In this document: piece after piece, positions 7,604 through 16,298 of the stretch | How positions within the stretch are numbered: the stretch's first letter is position 1 | How the letters are laid out: each line of letters begins with the position of its first letter | Translations under genes and position numbers: made by a program | From: Selenobaculum gibii | Lineage (GTDB): Bacteria > Bacillota > Negativicutes > ICN-92133 | Length of the DNA stretch: 64,000 nucleotides | Assembly (NCBI RefSeq): GCF_030273445.1 | Contig: NZ_CP120678.1 | Location: forward strand, 1,341,501 to 1,405,500 | Direction: 5' to 3' | Notes under the pieces: model-generated | Told to the model about the DNA's origin: nothing | The model's input: the letters and a program-made list of their open reading frames with translations, nothing else | Databases searched by the model: none

Positions 7604-9985
7604 TTACAATGAATTCATTGGGTCAACATCAATTGTAATATCCTTCCTTTTATCTAATTCATTTTCACAAAGAAGTTGTTTTATTTTTCCCATTTCCCTA
7701 CTTTTAATTAGAATATTCATTTTATAAATATCTTTTACCTTGACAACATTAGCACTAAAAGGCCCTATAATATTACATTTTACTGATTTCATCATTAAAT
7801 GGAGCTTTCTAGCTAATATCTCAGCTTTTTTGATTAATATTTCTTCGACCATATCAAAAATTATAATTTTCAGCAATTGGTTGTAAGGAGGATAGTTTAA
7901 AATTTTTCGAAAGTTCATCTCTTCATGATAAAAACTTATAAAATCATGTTCTTTGGCATGCGTAATCGCATAATGGCATGGATTATACGTTTGCACAATA
8001 ACATTTCCTTGATTTCCATGTCGCCCGGCTCGCCCAGAAGCTTGAGTTAAAAGCTGAAAGCCTCGTTCAGCTGCTCTAAAATCAGGAATATTAATTGTAG
8101 AATCAATACTTAAAATAGCTACCGCTGTTACATTTTTGAAATCATGTCCTTTTGCTACCATCTGAGTACCTAAAAGTATCTGATATTTTTCTTTTCGAAA
8201 ATCATCCAGAATTTTTTCATATGCCATTTTTTTAGTTGTCGTATCTCTATCCATCCTTAGCACGCTTGCATTAGGAAATAGCCTGTATAATTCTTCCTCT
8301 AATTTTTGCGTGCCGGTTCCAAAGTATTTAATATATCTACTATAGCAATGCGGGCACTCTTGCGGTACTGTCTTCACCGAGTCACAATAATGACAACGTA
8401 AAATACCACTAAAGTGGTAAACCATTGGAACATCGCAATGATTACATTTTATAATATGACCACATTCTCTGCATAACACAAATGTAGAGTGCCCACGTCT
8501 ATTTAATAAAATAATAATTTGTTCTTTATTTTCGAGAGTTTTCTTTATTAACGCATACAAATCATCTGATAGAATTGATCTTTTGCCTTTCGCTAATTCA
8601 TTCCTCATATCCACTATATGAACACTAGGTAAATTGGAGTTGTTTACCCTTTTAGGTAATGATAGCAACTTATATTCGCTACATTGAGCTTTATAATAGC
8701 TTTCAAGCGATGGCGTAGCACTACCTAATAATAAAATTGCATTTGAATAAAACGTTCTCATTTTTGCCACTTCACGTGTGTGGTAATAAGGTCGTTCTTC
8801 TTGCTTATATGAAACTTCATGTTCCTCATCAATAATAATGACACCAAGATCGTCAAGAGGCACAAAAACTGCTGATCTAGCCCCAATAACTATACCAACT
8901 TCTTTATTATGCAACCTTTCAATCGCGTCATTACGTTCTTCAATGGATAATTTACTATGCATTACAACGATGTCATTTGAAAAATTTTCTTTAAATCTTT
9001 GAATCATTTGACTTGCTAAAGCAATTTCAGGGACTAAAATGATCGCCTGTTTATCTAACTTTCTAATTTTTTCTACAATATTAATATATACTTCTGTTTT
9101 ACCACTACCAGTCACTCCATATAATAAAAATGTATCATGTTTTTTCTCGCATATTTTTGCAGTGACTTGTTCAATAGCATTTTCTTGTGACGGATTTAAA
9201 GATTTCTTTACCATTTGGAAGTGATAATCTTTGTAACTATCTCTTAACACTCGTTCATTTACAACGTGAATAAAGCCATCTTTCTCTAATGCATGAATTA
9301 CCGAAGAAGAAAATTCCATTAATGTCTTTCGTGGAAGTTTTCTTTTTGTTAGCATTAGGTTTACTAAACGCAGTTGTGCTGGCTTATTTTTTAAATATAT
9401 GTTCGGATCTTTATCACAAAATTCATTAATCATAACAAATTTTTCGAATTTTTCTTTCGCTCTACTTCGGATTTTATATACTTTTTTAATTTTCCCCTCA
9501 CTTAATAGTCGCTCTAGAACTTTTTCCATGTCATATGTAGGAAAATACTTTTTTAAGCAATTCAAATTAAGCGGTCCATTTGCTTGCAAATATTTATAAA
9601 TACAGCAACAATTTATCCCATTTTCCTCTAATGCTATCGCCTCATAAAATAAATCCACGCTAATACTTTTCTTCCCAGGGATAAAAAGCCTCATGCTTTC
9701 GCCTAGACTACATAAGTAATATGACGCTATCCATTTAGCTGTATCCATCATCTCTTGATTAAACCAAGCACTCTTGTCAATTACAGCAACCACTTCTTTT
9801 AATCCATCACAATTTTCAACAAAAGCGATTTCAACTACAAAACCCTCTAAATACTGATGTCCAAAAGGTACACAAACTCTCCAGCCAATATCAAGATAAG
9901 AAAATTGGTCGGGAACAATATAAGAATATCCTTTTGCAATCGTTTTTATTGGCATATTTATAAATATTTTTGCTACTTTATTCAT
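7604..9985 (-). CDS. priA: Primosomal replication restart helicase PriA
   Basis: Superfamily 2 helicase that reloads the replisome at stalled forks. The 793-residue protein has an N-terminal DNA-binding domain (about 1-270), Walker A GVTGSGKTEV near 291-300, Walker B DEEH near 390 and helicase motif TPSLESYY. The zinc-binding region has paired Cys from CRECGHIIKCNHC to CPHCYSRY, and the GTGTQKLEEEL motif follows. Length is within the family range. It starts at ATG, about 57 nt downstream of metK. Confidence 0.97.
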   Translation of the reverse strand: MNKVAKIFINMPIKTIAKGYSYIVPDQFSYLDIGWRVCVPFGHQYLEGFVVEIAFVENCDGLKEVVAVIDKSAWFNQEMMDTAKWIASYYLCSLGESMRLFIPGKKSISVDLFYEAIALEENGINCCCIYKYLQANGPLNLNCLKKYFPTYDMEKVLERLLSEGKIKKVYKIRSRAKEKFEKFVMINEFCDKDPNIYLKNKPAQLRLVNLMLTKRKLPRKTLMEFSSSVIHALEKDGFIHVVNERVLRDSYKDYHFQMVKKSLNPSQENAIEQVTAKICEKKHDTFLLYGVTGSGKTEVYINIVEKIRKLDKQAIILVPEIALASQMIQRFKENFSNDIVVMHSKLSIEERNDAIERLHNKEVGIVIGARSAVFVPLDDLGVIIIDEEHEVSYKQEERPYYHTREVAKMRTFYSNAILLLGSATPSLESYYKAQCSEYKLLSLPKRVNNSNLPSVHIVDMRNELAKGKRSILSDDLYALIKKTLENKEQIIILLNRRGHSTFVLCRECGHIIKCNHCDVPMVYHFSGILRCHYCDSVKTVPQECPHCYSRYIKYFGTGTQKLEEELYRLFPNASVLRMDRDTTTKKMAYEKILDDFRKEKYQILLGTQMVAKGHDFKNVTAVAILSIDSTINIPDFRAAERGFQLLTQASGRAGRHGNQGNVIVQTYNPCHYAITHAKEHDFISFYHEEMNFRKILNYPPYNQLLKIIIFDMVEEILIKKAEILARKLHLMMKSVKCNIIGPFSANVVKVKDIYKMNILIKSREMGKIKQLLCENELDKRKDITIDVDPMNSL

Positions 9986-10010
9986 CTTTTCACCATATTA
10001 TCAAAATAGT

Positions 10011-10034
10011 AAAGGGACTCTTTTGAGTCCCTTT
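10011..10034 (-). terminator. Hairpin after metK
   Basis: Inverted repeat AAAGGGACTC/GAGTCCCTTT with a 4-nt loop, seven bases after the metK stop. The T-run that follows on the minus strand is weak (ACTATTTTG), so termination may be partial and allow read-through into priA. Confidence 0.6.
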
Positions 10035-10041
10035 AGCATAA

Positions 10042-11232
10042 TTAATTTAAAGCTTTTTTTAAAATCTCAACTTTGTCTAAGCGTTCCCACGGTAAATCAA
10101 CATCAGTACGTCCAAAATGACCATATGCCGCTGTTTTTGCATAAATCGGACGTCTCAAATCTAGCGTCTTAATAATTCCAGCTGGACGAAGATCAAAATT
10201 ATCTTTTACTAACTGAACAATTTTAGTTTCCTCAATTTTAGCAGTCCCAAAAGTTTCAACCATAATTGAAACTGGTTTAGCAACACCAATCGCATAAGCA
10301 ATTTGAATTTCACATTTATCAGCAAGTCCTGCAGCAACAATATTTTTCGCTACATATCGTGCTGCATAAGCTGCAGATCTATCAACTTTCGTAGGATCTT
10401 TCCCTGAAAAAGCTCCACCACCGTGACGAGCCATACCACCATAAGTATCAACAATAATTTTTCTTCCAGTTAAGCCCGCATCACCCTGTGGACCGCCAAC
10501 AACAAAGCGCCCTGTAGGATTTATATAATACTTAGTTTCATCATCTAGTAATTCTGCTGGCACAATAGGTTTAATCACTTTTTCAATAAGATCTTTTTCA
10601 ATTGTAGCTAAATCTACTTCTGGACCATGTTGAGTAGAAATAACAATCGTATCAATACGAACTGGCTTGCCATCAACATATTCTACTGTTACTTGAGTCT
10701 TTCCATCCGGTCTTAAATAATCAAGTTCACCATTTTTACGAACTTCCGTTAAACGTCGTGCTAATTTATGAGCAAGTGCAATCGGCAATGGCATAAATTC
10801 CGCAGTTTCATTTGTTGCATAACCAAACATCATGCCTTGGTCTCCAGCACCAATTGCTTCAATAGCTTCATCCATAGTACCTTTTTTTGCCTCTAGCGCT
10901 TTATCAACCCCCATGGCAATATCTACAGATTGTTCATCTATGGAAGTTAAAATTCCACAGGTTTCAGAATCAAATCCATATTTTGCTCTTGTATAACCGA
11001 TATTTTTAATCGTTCTTCTTACAATTTTAGGAATGTCAACATAACAATTTGTAGTAATTTCACCAACAACATGCACTTGCCCAGTAGTGATTAATGTTTC
11101 ACATGCAACTCTTCCCATTGGATCTTGCGCTAATATTGCATCTAATACACTATCAGAAATTTGATCAGCAATTTTATCTGGATGTCCTTCTGTTACTGAT
11201 TCTGATGTAAATAAAAGGTGTTTTTTAGTCAA
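10042..11232 (-). CDS. metK: S-adenosylmethionine synthetase
   Basis: Makes SAM from methionine and ATP. The 396 residues carry the expected [11 protein letters not shown] start region, the [14 protein letters not shown]-binding motif near 128-138 and the [18 protein letters not shown] segment near 273-290. The start is TTG at 11232, preceded by a strong AGGAGG. It is read behind a SAM-I riboswitch and intrinsic terminator, so its own product should shut off transcription. Confidence 0.98.
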   Translation of the reverse strand: MTKKHLLFTSESVTEGHPDKIADQISDSVLDAILAQDPMGRVACETLITTGQVHVVGEITTNCYVDIPKIVRRTIKNIGYTRAKYGFDSETCGILTSIDEQSVDIAMGVDKALEAKKGTMDEAIEAIGAGDQGMMFGYATNETAEFMPLPIALAHKLARRLTEVRKNGELDYLRPDGKTQVTVEYVDGKPVRIDTIVISTQHGPEVDLATIEKDLIEKVIKPIVPAELLDDETKYYINPTGRFVVGGPQGDAGLTGRKIIVDTYGGMARHGGGAFSGKDPTKVDRSAAYAARYVAKNIVAAGLADKCEIQIAYAIGVAKPVSIMVETFGTAKIEETKIVQLVKDNFDLRPAGIIKTLDLRRPIYAKTAAYGHFGRTDVDLPWERLDKVEILKKALN

Positions 11233-11263
11233 ATCTATTCCTCCTAATATAATATTTTAAAAT

Positions 11264-11290
11264 CAAAAAAGCTCTCGAAAGAGAGCTTTT
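11264..11290 (-). terminator. Riboswitch expression-platform terminator of metK
   Basis: Stem GCTCTC/GAGAGC extended by A-T pairs, with a TTTC loop and followed by TTTTTTG on the minus strand. It directly follows the SAM-I aptamer, and its ascending arm is close to the aptamer's P1 closing strand, the usual layout of a SAM-OFF transcription switch. Confidence 0.88.
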
Positions 11291-11292
11291 CA

Positions 11293-11396
11293 CTCTCATC
11301 TTACAGACTATTCTGCAGGATTTGGCACCGTTTTGAATGATTCAATGGTTGCCGCAGCTTCATTGGGCCAGTCCCTCCACTACTCTTGATGAGCAA
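11293..11396 (-). promoter_or_regulatory. SAM-I (S-box) riboswitch aptamer
   Basis: On the minus strand the P1 strands CTCATC and GATGAG flank a core with the S-box signatures AGAGTAGTGGAGGGACTGGCC (kink-turn side), GCGGCAACC and GGTGCCAAATCCTGC. These are the conserved SAM-I nucleotides. The aptamer is about 104 nt, lies 60 nt before metK and is followed by an intrinsic terminator. Established biology of the class is that SAM binding promotes termination. Confidence 0.95.
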
Positions 11397-11438
11397 ATAT
11401 TTCATTTTAATTAATCATAATGTATCTTTTTATAAAAA

Positions 11439-12644
11439 TCAAGATACATTATAATATTTATTAATTATTTTATCTAAAATCAGACATGCTAGTTCATCTT
11501 TAGACATTTTATCAAGATTTTCAATTTTACCATCTTTATAAATAATTTTTGCAATATTTGTATCAATATTAAACCCTGCACCAGGTAATGAAACATCATT
11601 TGCTACAATCATATCTAAATTTTTCCGTTGGATTTTGTCTTTGGCATACTTAATCAAATCTTGAGTTTCAGCAGCAAAACCAACTAAAATTTGATTTTTT
11701 TCTTTTAATTGCCCCAATTCTTGAAGTATATCTGGATTCTTTTCCAACTGTAAAATTAACCTCTCTTCATTTTTCTTTATTTTGTTTTCTTCCACAGTAC
11801 GTGGCCGATAATCAGCTACCGCAGCAGCTTTAATGATAATATCTGCATCTTTATATTCCTTTAATACCATTTCTCGCATTTCTAATGCATTTTCTATTTT
11901 TATTAATGTTACACCCTCTGGTTTTGGTAAATAGCTTGGTCCAGAAACTAAAACAACGCTAGCTCCTAATAAAGCCGCTTGCTTTGCAATAGCATACCCC
12001 ATTTTTCCACTCGAACGATTGCCGATATACCTGACTGGATCGATTGCTTCAATTGTCCCAGCTGCAGTTACTAACACTTTTTTGTTTATTAAAGCTTGAT
12101 TAGAAATAAAATGTTGTTTTATTTCTTCAACAATATCTTTTGGATCTGCCAATCTTCCAATTCCACTAATACCGCAAGCTAAATGGCCTGATCCAGGCTT
12201 AATAAATTTATACCCGTAGGTATGTAAAACTTTTATATTATCTTGTAATATTTTATTTTCATACATATTGGCATTCATTGCTAGTGCAAATATAACTGGA
12301 GCTTTCGTTGCCATGATTAAAGTAGTTAACATATCATCTGCAATGCCATTTTTTACTTTGCCAACAATATTGGCAGTTGCCGGAACAATTAATACTAAAT
12401 CAGCTAAATTAGCTAATGAAATATGCTCAACATTCCACACTGGGACATCATTCCACATACTCGTATTAACCGGATTTCCACTGATTTCACGAAAAGTCAA
12501 AGGCGTTACAAAATTTTGTGCTGCTTTTGTCATAACAACATGGACGTTTGCACCATTTTTTCTTAAACGGCTGACGATTTCAACAGCTTTATATGCAGCA
12601 ATTCCTCCCGTAACACCAACAATAATATTCTTGTTTTGTAGCAT
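11439..12644 (-). CDS. coaBC: Bifunctional phosphopantothenoylcysteine decarboxylase/synthase
   Basis: Carries out two steps of coenzyme A synthesis. The N-terminal flavoprotein half (about 1-185) shows GVTGGIAAYKAVE, the decarboxylase segment AMNANMYEN and the active-site Cys in GHLACGISGIGRL. The C-terminal CoaB half begins around 190 with KVLVTAAGTIEAIDPVRYI and has a GKMGYAIA nucleotide motif. Length of 401 is typical. It follows rpoZ and gmk, a common Bacillota arrangement. Confidence 0.97.
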   Translation of the reverse strand: MLQNKNIIVGVTGGIAAYKAVEIVSRLRKNGANVHVVMTKAAQNFVTPLTFREISGNPVNTSMWNDVPVWNVEHISLANLADLVLIVPATANIVGKVKNGIADDMLTTLIMATKAPVIFALAMNANMYENKILQDNIKVLHTYGYKFIKPGSGHLACGISGIGRLADPKDIVEEIKQHFISNQALINKKVLVTAAGTIEAIDPVRYIGNRSSGKMGYAIAKQAALLGASVVLVSGPSYLPKPEGVTLIKIENALEMREMVLKEYKDADIIIKAAAVADYRPRTVEENKIKKNEERLILQLEKNPDILQELGQLKEKNQILVGFAAETQDLIKYAKDKIQRKNLDMIVANDVSLPGAGFNIDTNIAKIIYKDGKIENLDKMSKDELACLILDKIINKYYNVS

Positions 12645-12653
12645 ATGAAATAC

Positions 12654-12860
12654 CTACTTTATGCCAGATTTAGTTCTTTTGTACGATATTTGATTATCAT
12701 AGATTTCTTCTAAAGCATTTGTTACTTTTTTCGTTGATTTTGTATGAACAGTTAAGGTATCACCGTCCATAAGCTCTCTTGCCCTTTTAGCAGCTAATAC
12801 AACCAATGTATATTTACTATCAACTTTTTTAACTAAAATATCTAACGATGGATTAATCAT
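12654..12860 (-). CDS. rpoZ: RNA polymerase omega subunit
   Basis: Small subunit that binds the beta-prime C terminus and helps polymerase assembly. The 68 residues match the family core (INPSLDILVKKVDSKYTLVV, then AKRARELMDG). Its ATG overlaps the gmk stop by four bases (ATGA), so the two are translationally coupled. Confidence 0.94.
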   Translation of the reverse strand: MINPSLDILVKKVDSKYTLVVLAAKRARELMDGDTLTVHTKSTKKVTNALEEIYDNQISYKRTKSGIK

Positions 12861-13471
12861 TTAGATTCGCCTCTACTTTCAGATATATTTCTTATTAAAA
12901 TTTTATTTCTAATTACATTACAACGCTCAGCTATGACAATTGCCATGATTTTTTTTACAGCAAGCTCAATCTTATCATTAACAACTACATAATCATAGCA
13001 TGCAGCTTTTGCAATTTCTTCACGAGCTAAACTTAACCTTTTTTCAATAACTTCTAAAGAGTCTGTTCCTCGGTCATGCAGCCGTTTAATCAACTCTTCA
13101 ATGGAAGGAGGTAAAATATAAATTAGAACTGCATTAGGAAATTTTTTCTTTATTTGTAATGCACCTTGAATATCAATCTCTAAAATTACATCATTATCTT
13201 TTAACATGTCTTGAAGCTTTTTTATAGGTGTTCCGTAATAATTATCATAAACTTCTGCCCACTCGAGCAATTCGTCATTTTCTATCATTTCACAAAAATC
13301 TTTTTTTGATGTAAACCAATAGTTTACACCATTTATTTCACCCAATCTTGGGCTTCTTGTTGTTGCTGAAATAGAGCATCTAATTTCTTTATTTTTATTT
13401 AATATCTCTTTGCAAATTGTTCCTTTTCCCGTACCAGATGGCCCGGATAAAACAAGCAAAAGTTTTTCCAT
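12857..13471 (-). CDS. gmk: Guanylate kinase
   Basis: Phosphorylates GMP to GDP using ATP. Walker A LSGPSGTGKGT lies near residues 7-17, the TTRSPRLGEINGVNYWF GMP-binding segment near 38-54 and the lid region around 120-160. About 204 residues, the usual size. I chose the ATG at 13471; a GTG one codon earlier is also possible because the upstream SD is weak. Confidence 0.97.
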   Translation of the reverse strand: MEKLLLVLSGPSGTGKGTICKEILNKNKEIRCSISATTRSPRLGEINGVNYWFTSKKDFCEMIENDELLEWAEVYDNYYGTPIKKLQDMLKDNDVILEIDIQGALQIKKKFPNAVLIYILPPSIEELIKRLHDRGTDSLEVIEKRLSLAREEIAKAACYDYVVVNDKIELAVKKIMAIVIAERCNVIRNKILIRNISESRGESK

Positions 13472-13491
13472 CACTTTAATTACATTCCCTT

Positions 13492-13755
13492 CTATTCAGC
13501 TTCGTCATTGTTCTCTTTGCTTATCAAGCGATGTGCGACGGTTTCTGGCTGAACTGCTGATAAAATCACATGATCACTGTCTGTAATAATAACGGCACGA
13601 GTTCTTCTCCCGTAAGTAGCATCTATTAGCATACCGCGGTCACGAGCTTCCTGGATAATTCTCTTAATTGGCGCAGATTCTGGACTAACAATAGAAATAA
13701 TACGATTTGCTGACACGATATTACCAAAACCGATATTAATAAGCTTAATTTCCAC
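13492..13755 (-). CDS. remA: RemA family DNA-binding regulator
   Basis: The 87-residue protein belongs to the RemA/YlzA (DUF370) family. In B. subtilis RemA activates matrix and osmoprotection genes and assembles as a ring that binds DNA. Characteristic sequences here are [37 protein letters not shown] and [17 protein letters not shown]. It sits between yicC and gmk, the conserved location. Its targets in this organism cannot be read from the window. Confidence 0.93.
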   Translation of the reverse strand: MEIKLINIGFGNIVSANRIISIVSPESAPIKRIIQEARDRGMLIDATYGRRTRAVIITDSDHVILSAVQPETVAHRLISKENNDEAE

Positions 13756-13779
13756 CTTTATACCTCCTATAGATGAGTA

Positions 13780-14664
13780 TTACTCAATATTTTGGATTTG
13801 TTCACGTATTTTTTCAACTTCACTTTTCATGTTAACTGCAAGATTCGCTATGGAAAAACTATTCGCTTTTGATGCTATAGTATTAATTTCACGATTAATC
13901 TCTTGAATAATAAAATCTAACTTCCGCCCAATCGTATCACTATTACTATTTATCGAAATAAAAAATTGTTCAAAATGACTCTCTAATCTTACAATTTCTT
14001 CTGTTATATTAGAATGATCCGCAAATAATGCAACTTCTTGTAAAACTCTATTTTGATCAAGACCTATCCCTTTATCCTCTAAAGCTTCTTGAATTCGAAG
14101 CAACAATTTTTGTGCATAGGTTTTCGTAACTTCATCAGCATATTCTTCTATTTCATTGGTTTGAGATTTTAATAAATCAATTCTCCTATTTAAATCAGCC
14201 AGAATATTACTTCCTTCTAAAATGCGCATCTCACAGAGTCTTGCCGTCGCTTTTTCAACTGCATTTAAAATTTGAGGTTCCAACTGCTCTATATCCAGTT
14301 CTTTCTCTTCTCGCACTAAGACATCAGGAAATTTTGCAAGTTCATAAATATTAGGAGCAAAGTCCGTATGTATCACTTTAGATAATTCCTTTAATGCCTT
14401 ATGGTACGATATTGCCAACTCTTTGTCAACTTTTATTTCATTTTGGATATTATATTCAGATAAAACAATAGAAACTTCAATCCGCCCACGCTTAATAGAT
14501 TGCAGAATTAAATTACGTATTTTATCTTCTAATAAATTAAGTTTTTTAGGCAGGCGAATCATAATATCAGTATATCTATGATTTACTGTTTTTATTTCAA
14601 CTTCGCATTGAAATGATTCACCTATATACATTTCCCGACCGAAACCAGTCATACTTTTAAGCAT
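13780..14664 (-). CDS. yicC: YicC/YloC family endoribonuclease
   Basis: Member of the YicC family, reported in E. coli to be an RNase acting on small RNAs. The protein begins MLKSMTGFGR, the family signature, and ends with the DUF1732-type segment REINTIASKANS. Upstream ATGs at 14685 and 14682 exist, but AGGTG lies inside that extension, six bases before the ATG at 14664, so I start there (294 residues). It is followed by remA at 24 nt. Confidence 0.93.
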   Translation of the reverse strand: MLKSMTGFGREMYIGESFQCEVEIKTVNHRYTDIMIRLPKKLNLLEDKIRNLILQSIKRGRIEVSIVLSEYNIQNEIKVDKELAISYHKALKELSKVIHTDFAPNIYELAKFPDVLVREEKELDIEQLEPQILNAVEKATARLCEMRILEGSNILADLNRRIDLLKSQTNEIEEYADEVTKTYAQKLLLRIQEALEDKGIGLDQNRVLQEVALFADHSNITEEIVRLESHFEQFFISINSNSDTIGRKLDFIIQEINREINTIASKANSFSIANLAVNMKSEVEKIREQIQNIE

Positions 14665-14746
14665 CTCAACACCTACTCTCATCATGGACGCGTTATTAAA
14701 TATTCATCATTTAATACAAAATTCCTTTTAATTTCACAAAAAATAT

Positions 14747-14789
14747 AAAGATAAGTTAACATTATTTAATTTAATGTTAACTTATCTTT
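14747..14789. terminator. 18-bp perfect hairpin between secreted protein and yicC
   Basis: AAAGATAAGTTAACATTA and its exact complement are separated by seven bases. On the minus strand it follows the 199-residue gene by 5 nt and is trailed by ATATTTTTTG, fitting an intrinsic terminator. The symmetric arrangement could also work on the other strand. Confidence 0.8.
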
Positions 14790-14794
14790 AAGAA

Positions 14795-15394
14795 CTATTT
14801 TATTTTTTTTAAATCAAAAAAGAATCGATGTTCCCGATTATCATCAGTTAAAATAATTAAAACGACCGGTTTTTCTTTATTTACCTTACTTTCATCGAAA
14901 TAAACATACCCTTGAACAAAATAATTATTTTCTGATTCACCTAAAATTTTCTCAGCATTATTGGGTATCTTAGAATAAATCACTGGATAAATAGAATCTT
15001 CCTGCTTTAAAAAAGCGCGTGTTCCTTTACAAAAATCACTTGTATTTCCTTTTAGCTGAATACTAAAACTTAGCAAATTCACATAATCACTAATTATTTT
15101 TTCCGTATCTTCAATCTGCATCGCAGGCTGCTTTTGTATAGCTCTTTCCCGTGACTCCGTAGCAATAAGCAAAAAACTGGTATATAAATGAGCATGTTCC
15201 GAAGATTCATTTAAAATAGTTGTTTTTTCCTCATAGGCACACCACGGCTTAGTAAATTCAAAAGACTCTGTTTTAACTTGGCTAATCCCATATAATTCTG
15301 CTTGTTCTATGGTAAGACTATTTAAGGGAGCAATCGCAAATGCTGATTTAGTTAATATAATTGTAAAAAAAAATAATAAACTAAGAATTTTCAA
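14795..15394 (-). CDS. Putative secreted protein of unknown function
   Basis: I do not recognise this 199-residue protein. It has a clear signal peptide: a Lys at residue 2, a hydrophobic core LSLLFFFTIILT and a probable cleavage after SAFA near residue 20. The mature part is polar, with two cysteines (a WCAYE and a DFCKG segment) and a late YFVQGYVYFDESKV strand-like stretch, and has no further membrane helix. The start is TTG at 15394 after GGGGAGAG. It lies alone between dapF and a strong terminator, so it may be co-transcribed with dapF. Confidence 0.75.
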   Translation of the reverse strand: MKILSLLFFFTIILTKSAFAIAPLNSLTIEQAELYGISQVKTESFEFTKPWCAYEEKTTILNESSEHAHLYTSFLLIATESRERAIQKQPAMQIEDTEKIISDYVNLLSFSIQLKGNTSDFCKGTRAFLKQEDSIYPVIYSKIPNNAEKILGESENNYFVQGYVYFDESKVNKEKPVVLIILTDDNREHRFFFDLKKIK

Positions 15395-15421
15395 AGAAAA
15401 TCTCTCCCCTCATAAAAATAA

Positions 15422-16258
15422 TTAAAGATATACTCCATGAAAAACTTCCTGGGCTGGGCCAGACATATATACATGATTATTATCCGCCCATTCAATAATT
15501 AAATTACCACCATCTAGCTCTAAAGTTGCTTTTCGCTCAGTCTTGTTATTTAATACTGCAGCAACTAGAGTTGCACACGAGCCAGTACCACACGCCAAAG
15601 TAATTCCTGCTCCACGTTCCCATACTCTCATTCGAATATGATGCTCATTTTTTATTTCAGCAAACTCAACATTTATTTTTTTAGGAAAGCTCTTATGTAC
15701 CTCTAATTTAGGTCCAATAGAATTTAAATTTATCTTTTTCATATCATCCACAAAAATTACACAATGGGGATTTCCCATAGATACACAGGTCATATTATAT
15801 TCTATTGTATCTACTAATATTTTTTCATTGATGATTCTATTATTTCCAAAACCTATCACTGGAATAAGCGCTCCGGATAAAATAGGTTCTCCCATATCAA
15901 CTTTTACCTGATTAAATATTCCATTTTCAAAAATTATTTCCGGACGAATAATTCCTGCTTTTGTTTCCAGTTCAATTTTTGTTTTTTCTGTTAATTTATT
16001 TTCATAAACATATCTAGCTACGCAGCGAGTAACATTCCCACACATTTCAGCTTCACTGCCATCTGAATTAAAGATTCTCATCTTAAAATCAGCAATTTCT
16101 GATGGTGAAATGATAACTAAGCCATCTGCGCCAATTCCAAAATTACGATTACAAACAGCAATTGCAGTTTTTTCAAAATCAAGAATTGTTTCTGTAAACC
16201 CGTTCACAAGAACGAAATCATTACCAGCTCCATGCCATTTTGTAAAATTAAATCCCAT
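15422..16258 (-). CDS. dapF: Diaminopimelate epimerase
   Basis: Interconverts LL- and meso-diaminopimelate for lysine and peptidoglycan synthesis. It is a cofactor-free two-cysteine racemase: Cys in EMCGNVTRC near 71-79 and Cys in ACGTGSCA near 218-225 form the acid/base pair. It opens with FTKWHGAGNDFV. At 278 residues it is of normal length. A meso-DAP peptidoglycan is implied. Confidence 0.97.
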   Translation of the reverse strand: MGFNFTKWHGAGNDFVLVNGFTETILDFEKTAIAVCNRNFGIGADGLVIISPSEIADFKMRIFNSDGSEAEMCGNVTRCVARYVYENKLTEKTKIELETKAGIIRPEIIFENGIFNQVKVDMGEPILSGALIPVIGFGNNRIINEKILVDTIEYNMTCVSMGNPHCVIFVDDMKKINLNSIGPKLEVHKSFPKKINVEFAEIKNEHHIRMRVWERGAGITLACGTGSCATLVAAVLNNKTERKATLELDGGNLIIEWADNNHVYMSGPAQEVFHGVYL

Positions 16259-16298
16259 TAGTATAATCTCCTATTCTAAAATCTATATTAAATATATT

